Positions 11,375 through 21,034 of a DNA stretch of 64,000 nt are shown piece after piece. Positions within the stretch are counted from its first letter, which is position 1; each line of letters starts with the position of its first letter. Source of the DNA: Mesostigma viride. Taxonomy: Eukaryota > Streptophyta > Mesostigmatophyceae > Mesostigmatales > Mesostigmataceae. Under the pieces are notes generated by a model, which did no database searches, was not told the DNA's origin, and worked only from the letters and a program-made list of their open reading frames with translations. The stretch covers positions 363,842 through 427,841 of the forward strand of contig RPFO01000153.1 of the NCBI GenBank assembly GCA_009746045.1, read 5' to 3'. The translations under genes and the position numbers were made by a program.

Positions 11375-12432
11375 TTAATTAATTAATTAATTAAACTCGT
11401 GCTCCCGTTGGGGAGTCACGGAGCACCGAAGTGCTTTTAATCCCTGTGTGTGCACTACAGGAGAAAGGGCAGAGACCCCCAGTCTCCTTCATGCCAAAGG
11501 CATGCCACAGCTGCAATCGGGCGCGGCTAGCTAAAAGGACAGGCTAACGATCCGGCAAACTGTGGGTGCAATAAGACCCATGTGAGCATATCATAGCAAG
11601 GAGCGTGGGCAAGTAATCTGAACATAGCCAGGGCGTAGCATGGCTGTACTAGGACTAGGCTAAGGCTATGGCTGGTTGTGTACCGTGCGTTGGCGGCACG
11701 TGACTAGGTGTGTTGGCACAGCTAGGCAACATTCTAGGCATGGCTGCCTTGGTTACAAGCTAGGGCTATTGCTATTCTAGCCCGCTGGGGGCGTCCACAT
11801 CTTGTGGTTGATCATCAGGTCCCCGCCCCTCCAGTACACCTTGGGCTTCTGGGGGTCCTGCTTATGGCGGAGGTATTCCGGCCACAGGTCGCGTCGCTGC
11901 TGTTGCTGAGCGGGGGTGAGGTCGTCATCCAGCGTCCAGGTGAGGTCGTGCAACCGCTTGCGACGAGAGAGGAACCGCTGCTTATCCTCAGGGGAGGGGA
12001 AGGTGAGTAGGACTGGTGGGGGAGCCGCCTTGTCCCGTGAGTGGGGAAGGCGGTGGCACCCACGCAGTTCTACCTCACCTACCAGGCCCATGAGGGTAAG
12101 AAGCTGGTTCTTGAGCTCGTCAGCAAGAGAGGTTGACGTCTCACCTGGCTTCTGGGGGAAGCGACGTAGCACCACTCGGCACTCGCGGCGAGCGCGGTCG
12201 GTGACCTCCCGTTGCTGGGCTTGGCGGTGGTCCTCCAGCTCCTGGAGCTTTGTGGCGATGGCGTCGGTGGTGGAGGCGGTCGCTGACCGCAGCAGGTCCG
12301 CGTAGGAGAGCGGCGGGAGGTCGCCAGCATCCTGCCGGGGTGGCTGGGATGCAATGGTGGCCGTCTGCTCCGCTATCTTGGGGACCTGTGTGGCCAGGGC
12401 CTCGGTGTGGGCGGTGATGGCCTCAAGCTTCT
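11375..12432 (-). mobile_element. ORF1-type element with LINE-C-like 3' end, 5'-truncated
   Basis: Inserted in the LINE-A 3' UTR with the 9-bp TSD GGACCTAGA (11366-11374 and 12433-12441). Minus-strand coding from 12432 to 11777 encodes an ORF1-like protein: a coiled-coil-like N part (LEAITAHTEALATQ...), then VVLRRFPQK, FLSRRKRLHDLTWTLDDDLT and an end with VYWRGGDLMINHK. This resembles the RRM and C-terminal domain of LINE ORF1 proteins. The 3' UTR (to 11375) ends CTCCC-CAAC-GGGAG and a TTAA tail, the same terminus as LINE-C, suggesting mobilisation by the same RT. Confidence 0.75.
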
Positions 12433-12441
12433 GGACCTAGA

Positions 12442-13317
12442 TAGCTTACACCATTCATTCCATTTAATTTAATTTAATTTAATCCATTCCATCCCGCGGC
12501 TTCCTCCACTCCACCCACCCATCATGGAATATGTGCTACATGATCTCCCAACGGAGGCATGTTATAATTTAATTTAATTTGTAATTCCATCCCATGTTCC
12601 CCTCCCACTGAGGACTTATCAAGGAGACAACTTATGCTCACGTGACGCAATTATATAATTAATTAATTAATTAATTAATGAGCACCCCCACAAAATTAAA
12701 TTAAATTATTAAATTAAATTATAACATGCCTCCGTTGGGAGATCATGTAGCACATATTCCTTGATGGGTGGTGGTGGAGAGAGCCGCGTAATCTGACTAT
12801 CCTAATTAATTAATTAATTAGACTCGTGCTCCCGTTGGGGAGTCATGGAGCATTAACCTCGATGGATGGATAGGTGGGTGCAAACAGTCCTACCGGTCTA
12901 AGCTATCTACATCAGCTACCTACGACATCTATCTAACAGCATTACTAACTACAACATCTATCTATAGCCACCTCCCCCCAAGAGGAGGAGGCGTTTTGAT
13001 CGGGGTAGGGTCGTTAGGATTTTTCTAGACTAGATATAGATTAGTGTTAGGATAGTCCGATTACGCGGCTCTCCCCACTCCACCATCCATCAAGGAATAT
13101 GTGCTACATGATCTCCCAACGGAGGCATGTTATAACTTTAAATATTTTGTCTATTGTGTAATCTATCTATACAGCACTGGCGTGCCTCCCACGGGCTTGC
13201 ACACGCGGGCGCTTCCCCACAGGGGGGGGCTCGTTGTCCTCTATGACCTGGGCCCACTTGGCCTTGTCCATCACTCTTCTTCCAAATCACGGAGAGGCCT
13301 ACATAGGCCCCCGGAGT
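12442..13317. repeat. Stack of LINE 3'-tail insertions
   Basis: In order: the LINE-A 3' UTR split by a LINE-B tail (+, about 12460-12585, hairpin 12545-12556); the LINE-A TTAA tail (about 12640-12683); a LINE-B tail (-, about 12693-12803); a LINE-C 3' UTR (-, about 12804-12958); a LINE-B 3' end (+, about 12959-13145); and LINE-C C-terminal coding (-, about 13171-13317, encoding WAQVIEDNEPPPVGKRP in reverse). All are tail-only or nearly so. Confidence 0.7.
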
Positions 13318-14725
13318 GGATTAAAATTAAATTAAATTAAATTAAATTAAATTATAACATGCCTCCGTTGGGAGATCATGTAGCACATGCATATTCCTTG
13401 ATGGGTGGTGGAGTGGAGAGAGCCGCGTAATCGGACTATCCTAACTCTAAGCTATCTAGTCTAGAAAAATCCTAACTACCCTACTCATCAAAACGCCTCC
13501 TCCTCTTGGGGGGAGGTGGCTTGCCCACAGGGTCGGGCGTGTGAGCCTTGACAATCTTCTGCCACCGCGTGTTGTTCTGCATGGCAGTCCAAAGAAGGGA
13601 GAGAGAGGGGATGCGGTATTCAAACTGGGCTGGGACCAGTAGGTCATCCAGCAACATCTGGACGTAGTTCGTGACATGTTTCCCTACCCTTCTGGGAATG
13701 CCCTTGGGGCCAGGCCAGGTCAGAATGTGCCGCCCTGGCTGGCCAAGCCGCTGGGGGCCTGCCAGACCGAGGGCGGTGTCAACCTGGCTGGTGCGAGCAA
13801 GGTGTCCTACAAATGCTATCCTACGCTGTCTAATCTCGTCCGAAATACGAGGCATGCCCTGATACAAAGACTCTAAAGACCTATGCGTGGAAAACCCTAC
13901 ATTCAGGGCCTGACGGAGCATCCTGGTTACCGTGCCGTTGAGCCTGGCTGCCAGTGTGGGTGTGAGTGTCCACGCCTCGGCGCCATACGTGAGCACCGTG
14001 AGGACGAGGACCTTGAAGAGCATGCGCTTGCGGTGCTCGCCCAGGCCCTTGGAGCGCCAGTAGGTGTTGAGCGAACGTAGCCTAGCCCAGGCCAGGCGGA
14101 TGCGGGTGTCCACATCGTCGGCGGTGTCAGGGAGCCAGCTCCCTAACAGTTTGAAGCGATCTCGGAACGGGACCGTCGTCCCGTCGAGCAGGCGCGGCAG
14201 CGGCGGTGTACGGGAGGCCCCAATCACCATCGCCTCAGTTTTGACACTTATCTCCAACCCCACCGCCCGCGCCTCCAGGCCCAGACAGTCCAGCCAGGTC
14301 TGAATGTGCTCGGGGTGCGCGATGAGGGTGGTGTCATCCGCATAAATCAGGTCGGCCAGGCGGTAGCCAGGTTTAACCCCGCCGTGCTCTTTCCAAGCCT
14401 GGCTCGAACCCCTTCTTAAGAGCAGTAAAGCGCGCACGTGCTCGGCGCATGACGTGATCCACGACAATAATGAACAGGTATGGGGACAGGCCGGACACAA
14501 CCTTGCCACACCCCGTGGTGAAGGGGGAATGGTGGGGTGGTGCCTTCCGCAGTCCGCACTACTGCCTGTGAGCCCTCATACAGTCGCCGAATGGGCGCAG
14601 CAATAAACGCTGGTGGCACCCGATCCAGAGCTAGGATGGCCCAAAGAGCCTCCCAGAGGACCGTGTGAAAGGCCTTGATATAGTCAACAAAAATGAAGAC
14701 CAGCGGCAAACTGTCAGGGCCGCCC
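13318..14725 (-). mobile_element. LINE-B copy 2, 5'-truncated
   Basis: Inserted into a minus-strand LINE-C copy, which resumes at about 14726 with the codons for MGGLG/EQLVED. The tail is (TTAAA)n at about 13318-13352, followed by the hairpin and 3' UTR. It encodes from the RT palm to the C-terminus. Its break point at about 14725 is within the palm (SLPLVFIFVDYIKAF), so motif A is present but the N-terminal RT and endonuclease are missing. Confidence 0.8.
13481..14709 (-). pseudogene. LINE-B reverse transcriptase, palm to C-terminus
   Basis: The minus reading from 14709 gives VFIFVDYIKAF (motif A), RRLYEGSQAVV and HGVWQGCV. A 4-bp insertion near 14490 shifts frame, and a long open segment then runs from about 14450 to the stop at 13481. 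It carries LIYADDTTLIAHPEHIQTW (YADD at 14332-14343), RFKLLGSWLPDTADDVDTR, LTVLTYGAEAWTL, MLRQALNVGF, RRIAFVGHLARTSQ and a basic tail ending KRRRRFDE. This is the best-preserved C-terminal half of LINE-B here and a reference for the other copies. Confidence 0.85.
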
Positions 14726-15592
14726 CATGTCCTCTACTAGCTGTTCTTTGAATGACTATCCTAACGCTAATCAATCTAGCTAGTCTAGAAAAATCCTAAC
14801 TGCCCTACTCATCAAAACGCCTCCGCCTCTTGGGGGGAGGTGGCTTGCCCACAGGGTCGGGCGTGTGAGCCTTGACAATCTTCTGCCACCGCGTCTTGTT
14901 CTGCATGGCAGTCGATCCAAAAAAGGGAGAGGGAGTGGATTAAAATTAAATTAAATTAAATTAAATTATAACATGCCTCCGTTGGGAGATCATGTATAGC
15001 ACGTATTCCATGATGGATGGGTGGGGTGGAGGAAGCCGCGTAATCGAACTATCCTAACTCTAAGCTATCTAGTCTAGAAAATCCTAACTACACTACTAGC
15101 TCATCAAAACGCCTCCTCCTAGCTCTTGGGGGGAGGGGGCTTGCCCACAGGGTCGGGCGTGTGAGCCTTGACAATCTTCTGCCACCGCGTCTTGTCCTGC
15201 ATGGCAGTCCAAAGACGGGAGAGAGAGTGGATGCGGTTCTCAAACTGGGCTGGGACCACTAGGTCGTCCAGCAACATCTGGACGTAGTTCGTGACATGTT
15301 TCCCTACCCTTTTGAGAATGCCCTTGGGGCCAGGCCAGGTCAGAATGTGCCCCCACAAAGGCATGTTATAAATGAATTTAATTTAGTTTGATCCCAATTA
15401 ATTAATTAATTAATCAACACGTGACTGGGTCACCGGCGTGAGCATAAGTCCTCAGTGGGAGGGGAACATGGGATGGAATGGAGGTTAGTTTGATCCCAAG
15501 CTACAGCCAATTAATTAAATATAATTAATAGACACGTGACTGCGTCACGTGAGCATAAGTCCTCAGTGGGAGGGGAACATGGGATGGAATGG
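14726..15592. repeat. LINE-C fragment and further tail-only LINE-B and LINE-A insertions
   Basis: LINE-C coding (-) at about 14726-14750; a LINE-B 3' end (-) at about 14751-14935; another LINE-B copy (-) at about 14940-15360 that keeps the last 80 codons (HVTNYVQMLLDDLVVPAQF); an 87-bp LINE-A tail (-) at 15398-15484 with 15-bp TSD TTAGTTTGATCCCAA; and the 3' end of LINE-A copy 2 (-, about 15512-15592) with GTGAC-TGC-GTCAC near its terminus. Confidence 0.75.
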
Positions 15593-17573
15593 ATTAATTA
15601 ATTAGGAACATAACTCCGTTGGGAGTATATGTAGCACATAGCCCTGAGAAGGGGCATATGAGCCTATAATACATTCTAAGCTACTTCCTGCAAGGGTGGG
15701 AATGTAAACAACACTTGCTCTAGGTGCACCAGGGCACCCGCACCCTCATGGTCTATCACGCTATGCCCGGGTAAGGGGGGAGCATGCCTGTGAGGGGGAA
15801 GATCATCATGGCTATACAAGGGCTATGGCATGGCTTCTCAGCAGAGAGTGACTCCCTGCATGGGCACAACATTACTAAATAAGGCTAGGCATCGTCTGGA
15901 GTGTGGCACATCATAGGCACACATGTACATGACTAAAAAGGCTAGGCCTCAGCTGGTATAGTGCCTGTAGGAGGCGGGCATGTACAAGGCCACGGTCTAA
16001 CTATTCTACACTACTGCTGTATTCCCCTAGGCTGGGGCTGGAGTTGCTGGGGCCGCGGTGGTCGAGGGGGTCGCTTGCCAGGGCTTGTGGCCGACGTAGA
16101 TGGCCGCCCCCTTCCAGTACACCGGCTGGCCCGCCTTGGTCTGCCGGAGCTGGAGGTAGGTCGACCATAGCTCCCGTCGCCGTTGTTGCTGTGCCAGGGT
16201 CAAGTCGTCGTCAAGGGTGAAGAGAGTCTTCTCGAGCCGCTTGCGGCGTCTGAGAAAAGAAATCTTGTCCGCCGGGGTCTTAAAGGTGAGAAGGAGCGGG
16301 GGCGGCCCGGCCTTACCCCGCGCGCGGGGAAGGCGGTGGGCGGCCAGCTCGATCTCACCAGTAAGGCCCATGCGATCAAGGATTTCTCTCTCAAAAGCAC
16401 GCGCAAGCTTCTCGGAATTCTCACCTTCCTCCATCTTGAGATTCTTGACAATGACGTTGAGGCTGCGCTTGGCGAGCTCGGCCTCCTCGCGGAGGTCAAG
16501 CGTCTGCCGCTGGAGCTGGGCTGCGACGGCGGAGGTGGTGGAGGTGGTATGTTGCTTAAGCATGTCCGCCCAGGTCGTGATGGGAGGAGCATCGCCGGCC
16601 AGGCCAGCCGGGGCTGGCTTGGCGGCAATGTCCTTCACTGCCTGGGCGGTGAGGCCGGCTGTGTTCTGCAAGACCTCGATAGCGATTGCATTATCCTTGA
16701 GGCGCTGGTCGATGTCGCGGAGCTGGGCGGTGATGGAGTCGGTGGAGACGGAGGGGGGGGGGTGGAGGCGAGGAGGGTGGCGGTGGCGGTGGGAATGGTG
16801 GGGAGCTCAGCAGCCAGCGTGCCGCCAAGTGCCGCCACATCTGCGGCAAGAGGGGTCACGTGCTGCTCGAAAGCTTCCTTGAGGAGGGTGCGGATGGAGG
16901 CTTCGGAGGGGAAGGGGGGCGGTTTGGGAGCCCAGAGCTCGGATTCGGAGCGTCCAAGAAGGGAGCAGAGGGCGAAGCGTTGAAGCTTGGGGCGAGGCAT
17001 GCGGTGAATGATTGGGAGAGCCTCGGCGGGGTCGACAAGCCTGCCGTCACCAGGCCAGCGGCCACGGTTGTGGGACGTGAGGTACACGCACAGGGCTAGA
17101 AGCGAGGCGTGATTGCCGTAATAAAAGTCTTCCATGTAATCCAAGTGGGGCTGCGTTGCCAGAAGTCGGGGCTGTTGACGTCAAAGGAGCGCTCTTCCCA
17201 GGGCGGCTCAGCAGAGCGACTGCGCTTAGGTTCAGGCGATGCTGATGGCGAGGCGAGCCCGGGAGGCTGGGCGAGCACCAGTGCCTTACTAGTGTCACCG
17301 TTGCCATCTGGGCCGGTGGGCGAAGCGGCAGCCGAAGCTGCAGGCGTATTTTCATTGCCGAGCGCAGCCGCCAGGCTGCGTTGCGTCGAGAGGCGTTTGC
17401 TCATCGTATATTGCGTAATAGCGTCGGAAAATTATATCAGCATGTGCGTCTTAGAAAGACGAAGCGATTGTGATATTCACAGCTGAATTCGGCGCTCAAA
17501 CGTGAAAGTTATGAGCTCCGACAGCCATGGCTACCTCGTGGCTCGTGGCTCGTGGCTCCCTGTGATCTGCCTC
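15593..17573 (-). mobile_element. ORF1-only retroelement, copy 1 (about 2 kb, near full length)
   Basis: Inserted in the 3' UTR of LINE-A copy 2; TCCATTCCAT flanks both sides. Nearly identical over about 1.95 kb to 49001-50973 in the same orientation. The 5' end contains AGCCACGAG repeats and the 3' end ACTCC-CAAC-GGAGT followed by TTAA repeats. It encodes only an ORF1-like protein; no endonuclease or RT is present, so it should depend on another LINE. Confidence 0.85.
16027..17404 (-). pseudogene. ORF1-like RNA-binding protein of the ORF1-only element, copy 1
   Basis: Starts ATG at 17404 (MSKRLSTQRSLAAALGNENT). A 2-bp insertion near 17130 (compared with 50107-50820) breaks the frame. The next segment (DFYYGNHASLLALCVYLTSH) runs to a G10 tract at 16753-16762 where the frame breaks again, then continues from 16671 to the stop at 16027. 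The last part has a coiled-coil-like stretch (IDQRLKDNAIAIEVLQN), VIVKNLKMEEGE, HRLPRARGKAGPPPLLLTF, FLRRRKRLEKTLFTLDDDLT and VYWKGAAIYV, like the RRM and CTD of LINE ORF1 proteins. It probably binds its own RNA; this copy is inactive. Confidence 0.75.
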
Positions 17574-19812
17574 CATGGAATGGATGGTAGAAGCTATGTA
17601 TAGGTCCTAGTTACAGGGGTGTGGGCACCGCGGCCCGAATCGCTATGAATGCCATACTTGGTCACACGCGGAGCCCCCACAGGCTTGGGGGTGGTCTCCT
17701 TCATCACTACTTGCCATCTATCCTTGCGCACCATCTGCCTCCATATTACAGACAAACCAGGAGGTTGCCCGGGGGTGAGCCCGTCACGTCTAGTGTAGCA
17801 CATGTCCATGCCGAGTCTATCACGAAAAGTCGACCACGGGTGGCGGCCCTGCCGCGCGCGGCCGGGGGCACGCCAGGTGAGGACATGTATAACGCCCAGC
17901 CCTGGGCGGGCTTGGTGCCAGCTAGTCTGTCTGATGTATCTATACCTGATTCGTGCGGGCCAGGTGCCCGGCTAGGCCCAGGCGCCTGTGCCTAATAATG
18001 TGGGAAACATAGGGCAAATCAGCGTATAAATCCTCATTACTAATGTGCAAACCAAAGGGGATGTTAAGGGCCTTGCGCAGCATCTTGGTGACGTTGCCGT
18101 CGAGTCGTTGCTCCAGCTAGCTCCTGCGTCAGTGTCCACGTCTCGGCGCCGTAGGTCAGGATCGTCAGAATGACGACCTTGAAGAGGTCACGCTTGACGA
18201 TCCGGGGTAGGGCGGCGTTGCTCCACCAGCGGCGGTGGTCATGGAGGTGCGCCCACGCCATGCCGATCCGTGTCGTCATGTCGTCCTCGCAGTCGGGAAG
18301 CCAACTGCCGAGCAGCTTGAAGCGGCCTGAAGGAGGGTAGTTGACCTCGACATCGTCTAAGAGGCGGAGTGTGGGTGGGGGCCCTGCCATGCCGAGGGCC
18401 AGGGCCTCCGTTTTGGGGCTGATCTCTAGACCAACCGCCCGAGCCTCGAGCGCCAGGCAGTCCAGCCAAAGTTGCATGGGCAGACTCCGGCTTCTCGATG
18501 AGCGTGATGTCGTCGGCATAAATGAGGTCAGCTAGTAAATTCTGCTTGTTAGTCGGCCCCCCTTCCCCAAGCTCGTTCGTGATCGCTAGGCCAGGGGCAC
18601 GGCCTGCAATGCTAGCAAAGCGAGCACGTGCCTGGCGCATAACATAGGCCCATAATCCACTACAATAATAAACAGGTACGGCGACAGGACGCAACCCTGC
18701 CAGACGCCGGTCTGCAGTGGGCATGGCGGGGTAATGCCGTGTTGAGTGCGCACCGAAGTGGTCGACCCCTCATACATCGTGCGGATGACGGTCATCAGGG
18801 GAGTGGGGACGCGAGCGCGAGCAAGTACAGCCCATAGAGCGTCCCAGAGGACAGAATCAAAAGCCTTGATGAAGTCGACGAAGATCAGGATGGCGGGAAA
18901 CTCACCAGGTTGCAGGAGAGCGATTTCCTCGAAGAGGCGACGCGCGACGAAGATGGCCATGACGGTGTTGCGCCCAGGACGGAAGCCCATTTGACTTTCC
19001 CCAAGGTGACAGTCGAGAGCAGAACGAAGGCGGTTGAGGATCATGCGCATGAACAACTTAAGTGCGGCGCTCTGGATGCAGACTCCTCTGTAGTTGGCGG
19101 GGTCGTCAGGGGAACCTTTGTTTTTGTACAGCATAATACGGTAGCTGTGCTGCCACTCAGGAATCGGCGGCGCGTCGGCAAGCAGGATCCGGTTGCAGAC
19201 GTCAAGCAGGAACCCCGTGAGCGCCGTCAGCTTAATCACCGGGGCTGGGAGCTGGTCAGGTCCAACGGCGGCATAGAAGCGGAGTTGCTTGGCGGCGGTG
19301 CTCAGCTCGAGCTCGGTGAACGGCGGGAGCTCGTTGGGGTCGGCCAGGGGTTCCGTCAGGGCTGGGTACGTGTAGTCCTGCTCAGCGGCGGGCGGCGTGG
19401 ACGGCGCAGGGACGTCCGCCGGTGCTACTGCCAGGCGTGCGGCCGCCAGAGGGCCAAGCGGCGGAGGCGGCCGGGGGGCGCCGAGCAGCCGGGACTGGGA
19501 GGAATACCACTGGCTGAGCTGCTGCTGCAGTGAGCCAGAGACCGTCCGCGGCGCCAGCTGCGCGCCGCCGGCGGGCCGTTGGGCGTGACGCAGGCGGGTC
19601 CAGGCGTACTTGCCGTGCTGGTCCTTGAGGTGGGCGAAGTACTCGCGGACATGAAGGTCCTCCTGCTCCTTGGTCGCCTGCCGGATGGCCGAGTGGTAAT
19701 CGGCTTTGAGGCGGGCGTAGCGGGCGGGGTCGCTGTTGTCGCGCAGGGCTTGCCGGGCCTGGATGACGGCGGGGAGCCGGTGCAGGCTGGTGAAGCGGGG
19801 CGGGCGGCGGGC
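17574..19812 (-). mobile_element. LINE-A copy 2, longest RT-bearing copy
   Basis: Minus strand, 5'-truncated at about 19812, with its 3' UTR split by ORF1-only copy 1 and ending near 15512. It contains the pre-RT linker, full RT palm and thumb, and the C-terminal region. The 5' junction abuts three tandem 12-bp units (CCAATTGAACTG) and an A11 run (about 19812-19860). Confidence 0.85.
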
Positions 19813-19839
19813 CAATTGAACTGCCAATTGAACTGCCAA
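17594..19839 (-). pseudogene. LINE-A reverse transcriptase (frameshifted)
   Basis: The first open segment, 19839-18586, covers the linker and RT palm: WTRLRHAQR, AVGPDQLPAPVIK, YRGVCIQSAALKLFMRMIL, MGFRPGRNTVMAIFVARRL, AILIFVDFIKAFDSVLWDAL (motif A) and GVWQGCVLSPYLFIIVVD (motif B). A small insertion near 18650 shifts the frame; the next frame has LADLIYADDITLIEKPES (YADD at 18509-18520). Another frame, 18519-18064, carries RFKLLGSWLPDCEDDMTTR and LTILTYGAETWTL. The C-terminus (MDMCYTRRDGLTPGQPPG...) ends near 17594. All RT catalytic aspartates are present, but at least three frameshifts disable it. Confidence 0.85.
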
Positions 19840-20990
19840 TTGAACTGCGAAAAAAAAAAATCTCTACCGGAGAGTGGTGCCAGTAAGTCGAAACTTGTGC
19901 TAGATATACTACGTGAGCCAATCAGAATACTACGTGAGCCAATGGTGCGTAGGAGTGCTACACACCAGTCCACTCGATACCAAAGGTATCGAAATGTGAA
20001 ACGGGAACCTTGACCACGGCTGAATCTGAATCAAGGGAAAATCCGGGGCATAGGAGGCATAGCCGAAGCTAGCTAAATCAACCAAGTGTATCTACCTTTC
20101 TTGTTGAGGCAAGCAACAAATAGTGAACTAAATGCTGCCCAGCGCCGGGACGCGAAAAACGCGCAGTTCAAGTAGCTCCAACACGGATTCCGACTAGGTC
20201 CTCTGGCACGATCCGATATACTGCTGGTAATAAGAACGCAAACAGTTTACAGCTAGCTACAGTCAATCACTCGCGTGGTTTTGGCGCCCAAACAACAACC
20301 CAGCCCTTGACATGAACCCAACGTGAATGGAGATGGCTAAAATGTGGCACATCTGTACTGGAATATTAAAGGTGCTTTTTCCCTGGAATGTAGCAGTTTC
20401 CCCGACGTGCCACTAGCTATTCCTTGCCTGTGGTGCTGCGGACGCAAACCACGCCAACCCATGACATGAATATAACCAAGCCAAGACGTAATCATGACTG
20501 GACCTTGAGCTGGAACACACAATTGATGAGTTGTCATAAAATGGGTAGAGGCTCAGTGGCTCACCTCGGTGGCTTCTGTACTGCTTGCCAGTCATCAGAC
20601 ATGCATCATGCACACACCACATTATGTGCATCACTGAAGCACCAAGGGATTAGCTTGCAAGAGCCAATAAACTACAACAGCCAGAGACGTCCCATCGACA
20701 CTGTGTAGTAGTTGATGTAGCGTTATGATGCCAACGAGACACTTCTGCAATAATAGTCTCAGATACCCCACTCACCGCGGATCTAAATACAAGTAAAGTG
20801 GTGTCAGAAGTCCACAAGGTTGGTACCTTGCCACAAGGTTGGATGGTAGTATCAATGACGATAACATCACTTGCATTCGCAGTTTCCCAACTTTTTTCAT
20901 GATGTTGAATGCTATTACTGCCATTAATAAATATAACTTCTGGGCAAGGCCTGGCACACCCTCAGGCACTCGTAAGCAATACCTTTCTGC
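19813..20990. other. Intergenic: short tandem repeats, no gene
   Basis: It starts with part of the 12-bp tandem repeats and an A11 run. A 15-bp direct repeat ACTACGTGAGCCAAT (about 19909-19940) contains two CCAAT boxes. The stretch around 19860-19985 resembles 51440-51545 (shared GTAGGAGT.CTACACAC and GTCCACTCGA), an old unclassified repeat. No supported ORF. Confidence 0.5.
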
Positions 20991-21034
20991 CACATAATTC
21001 CGACCACCCGACCCTATCTCCCCCCTTCCCCCCC

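Larger units (their letters stand above)
4607..12683 (+). mobile_element. LINE-A copy 1, 5'-truncated, split by nested insertions
   Basis: Pieces at 4607-5572, 11163-11374 and about 12442-12683 read in order as one LINE-A 3' half. The first encodes the reverse transcriptase core (GVWQVCVLSPYLFIIVVDS), a damaged YADD region and the thumb/C-terminal region (LFKVVILTILT...AETWTLTQELEQRLDG). The second encodes the C-terminus (MDMCYTRRDGLTPGQPPG...). The third is the 3' UTR ending in a TTAA tail. The breaks are filled by LINE-B (5573-11153), an ORF1-like element (11375-12432) and a LINE-B tail. Several frameshifts; not functional. The C-terminal domain with TYGAE.WTL and RRL.L.GHLAR resembles RTE-like LINEs; the clade is not certain. 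Confidence 0.8.
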
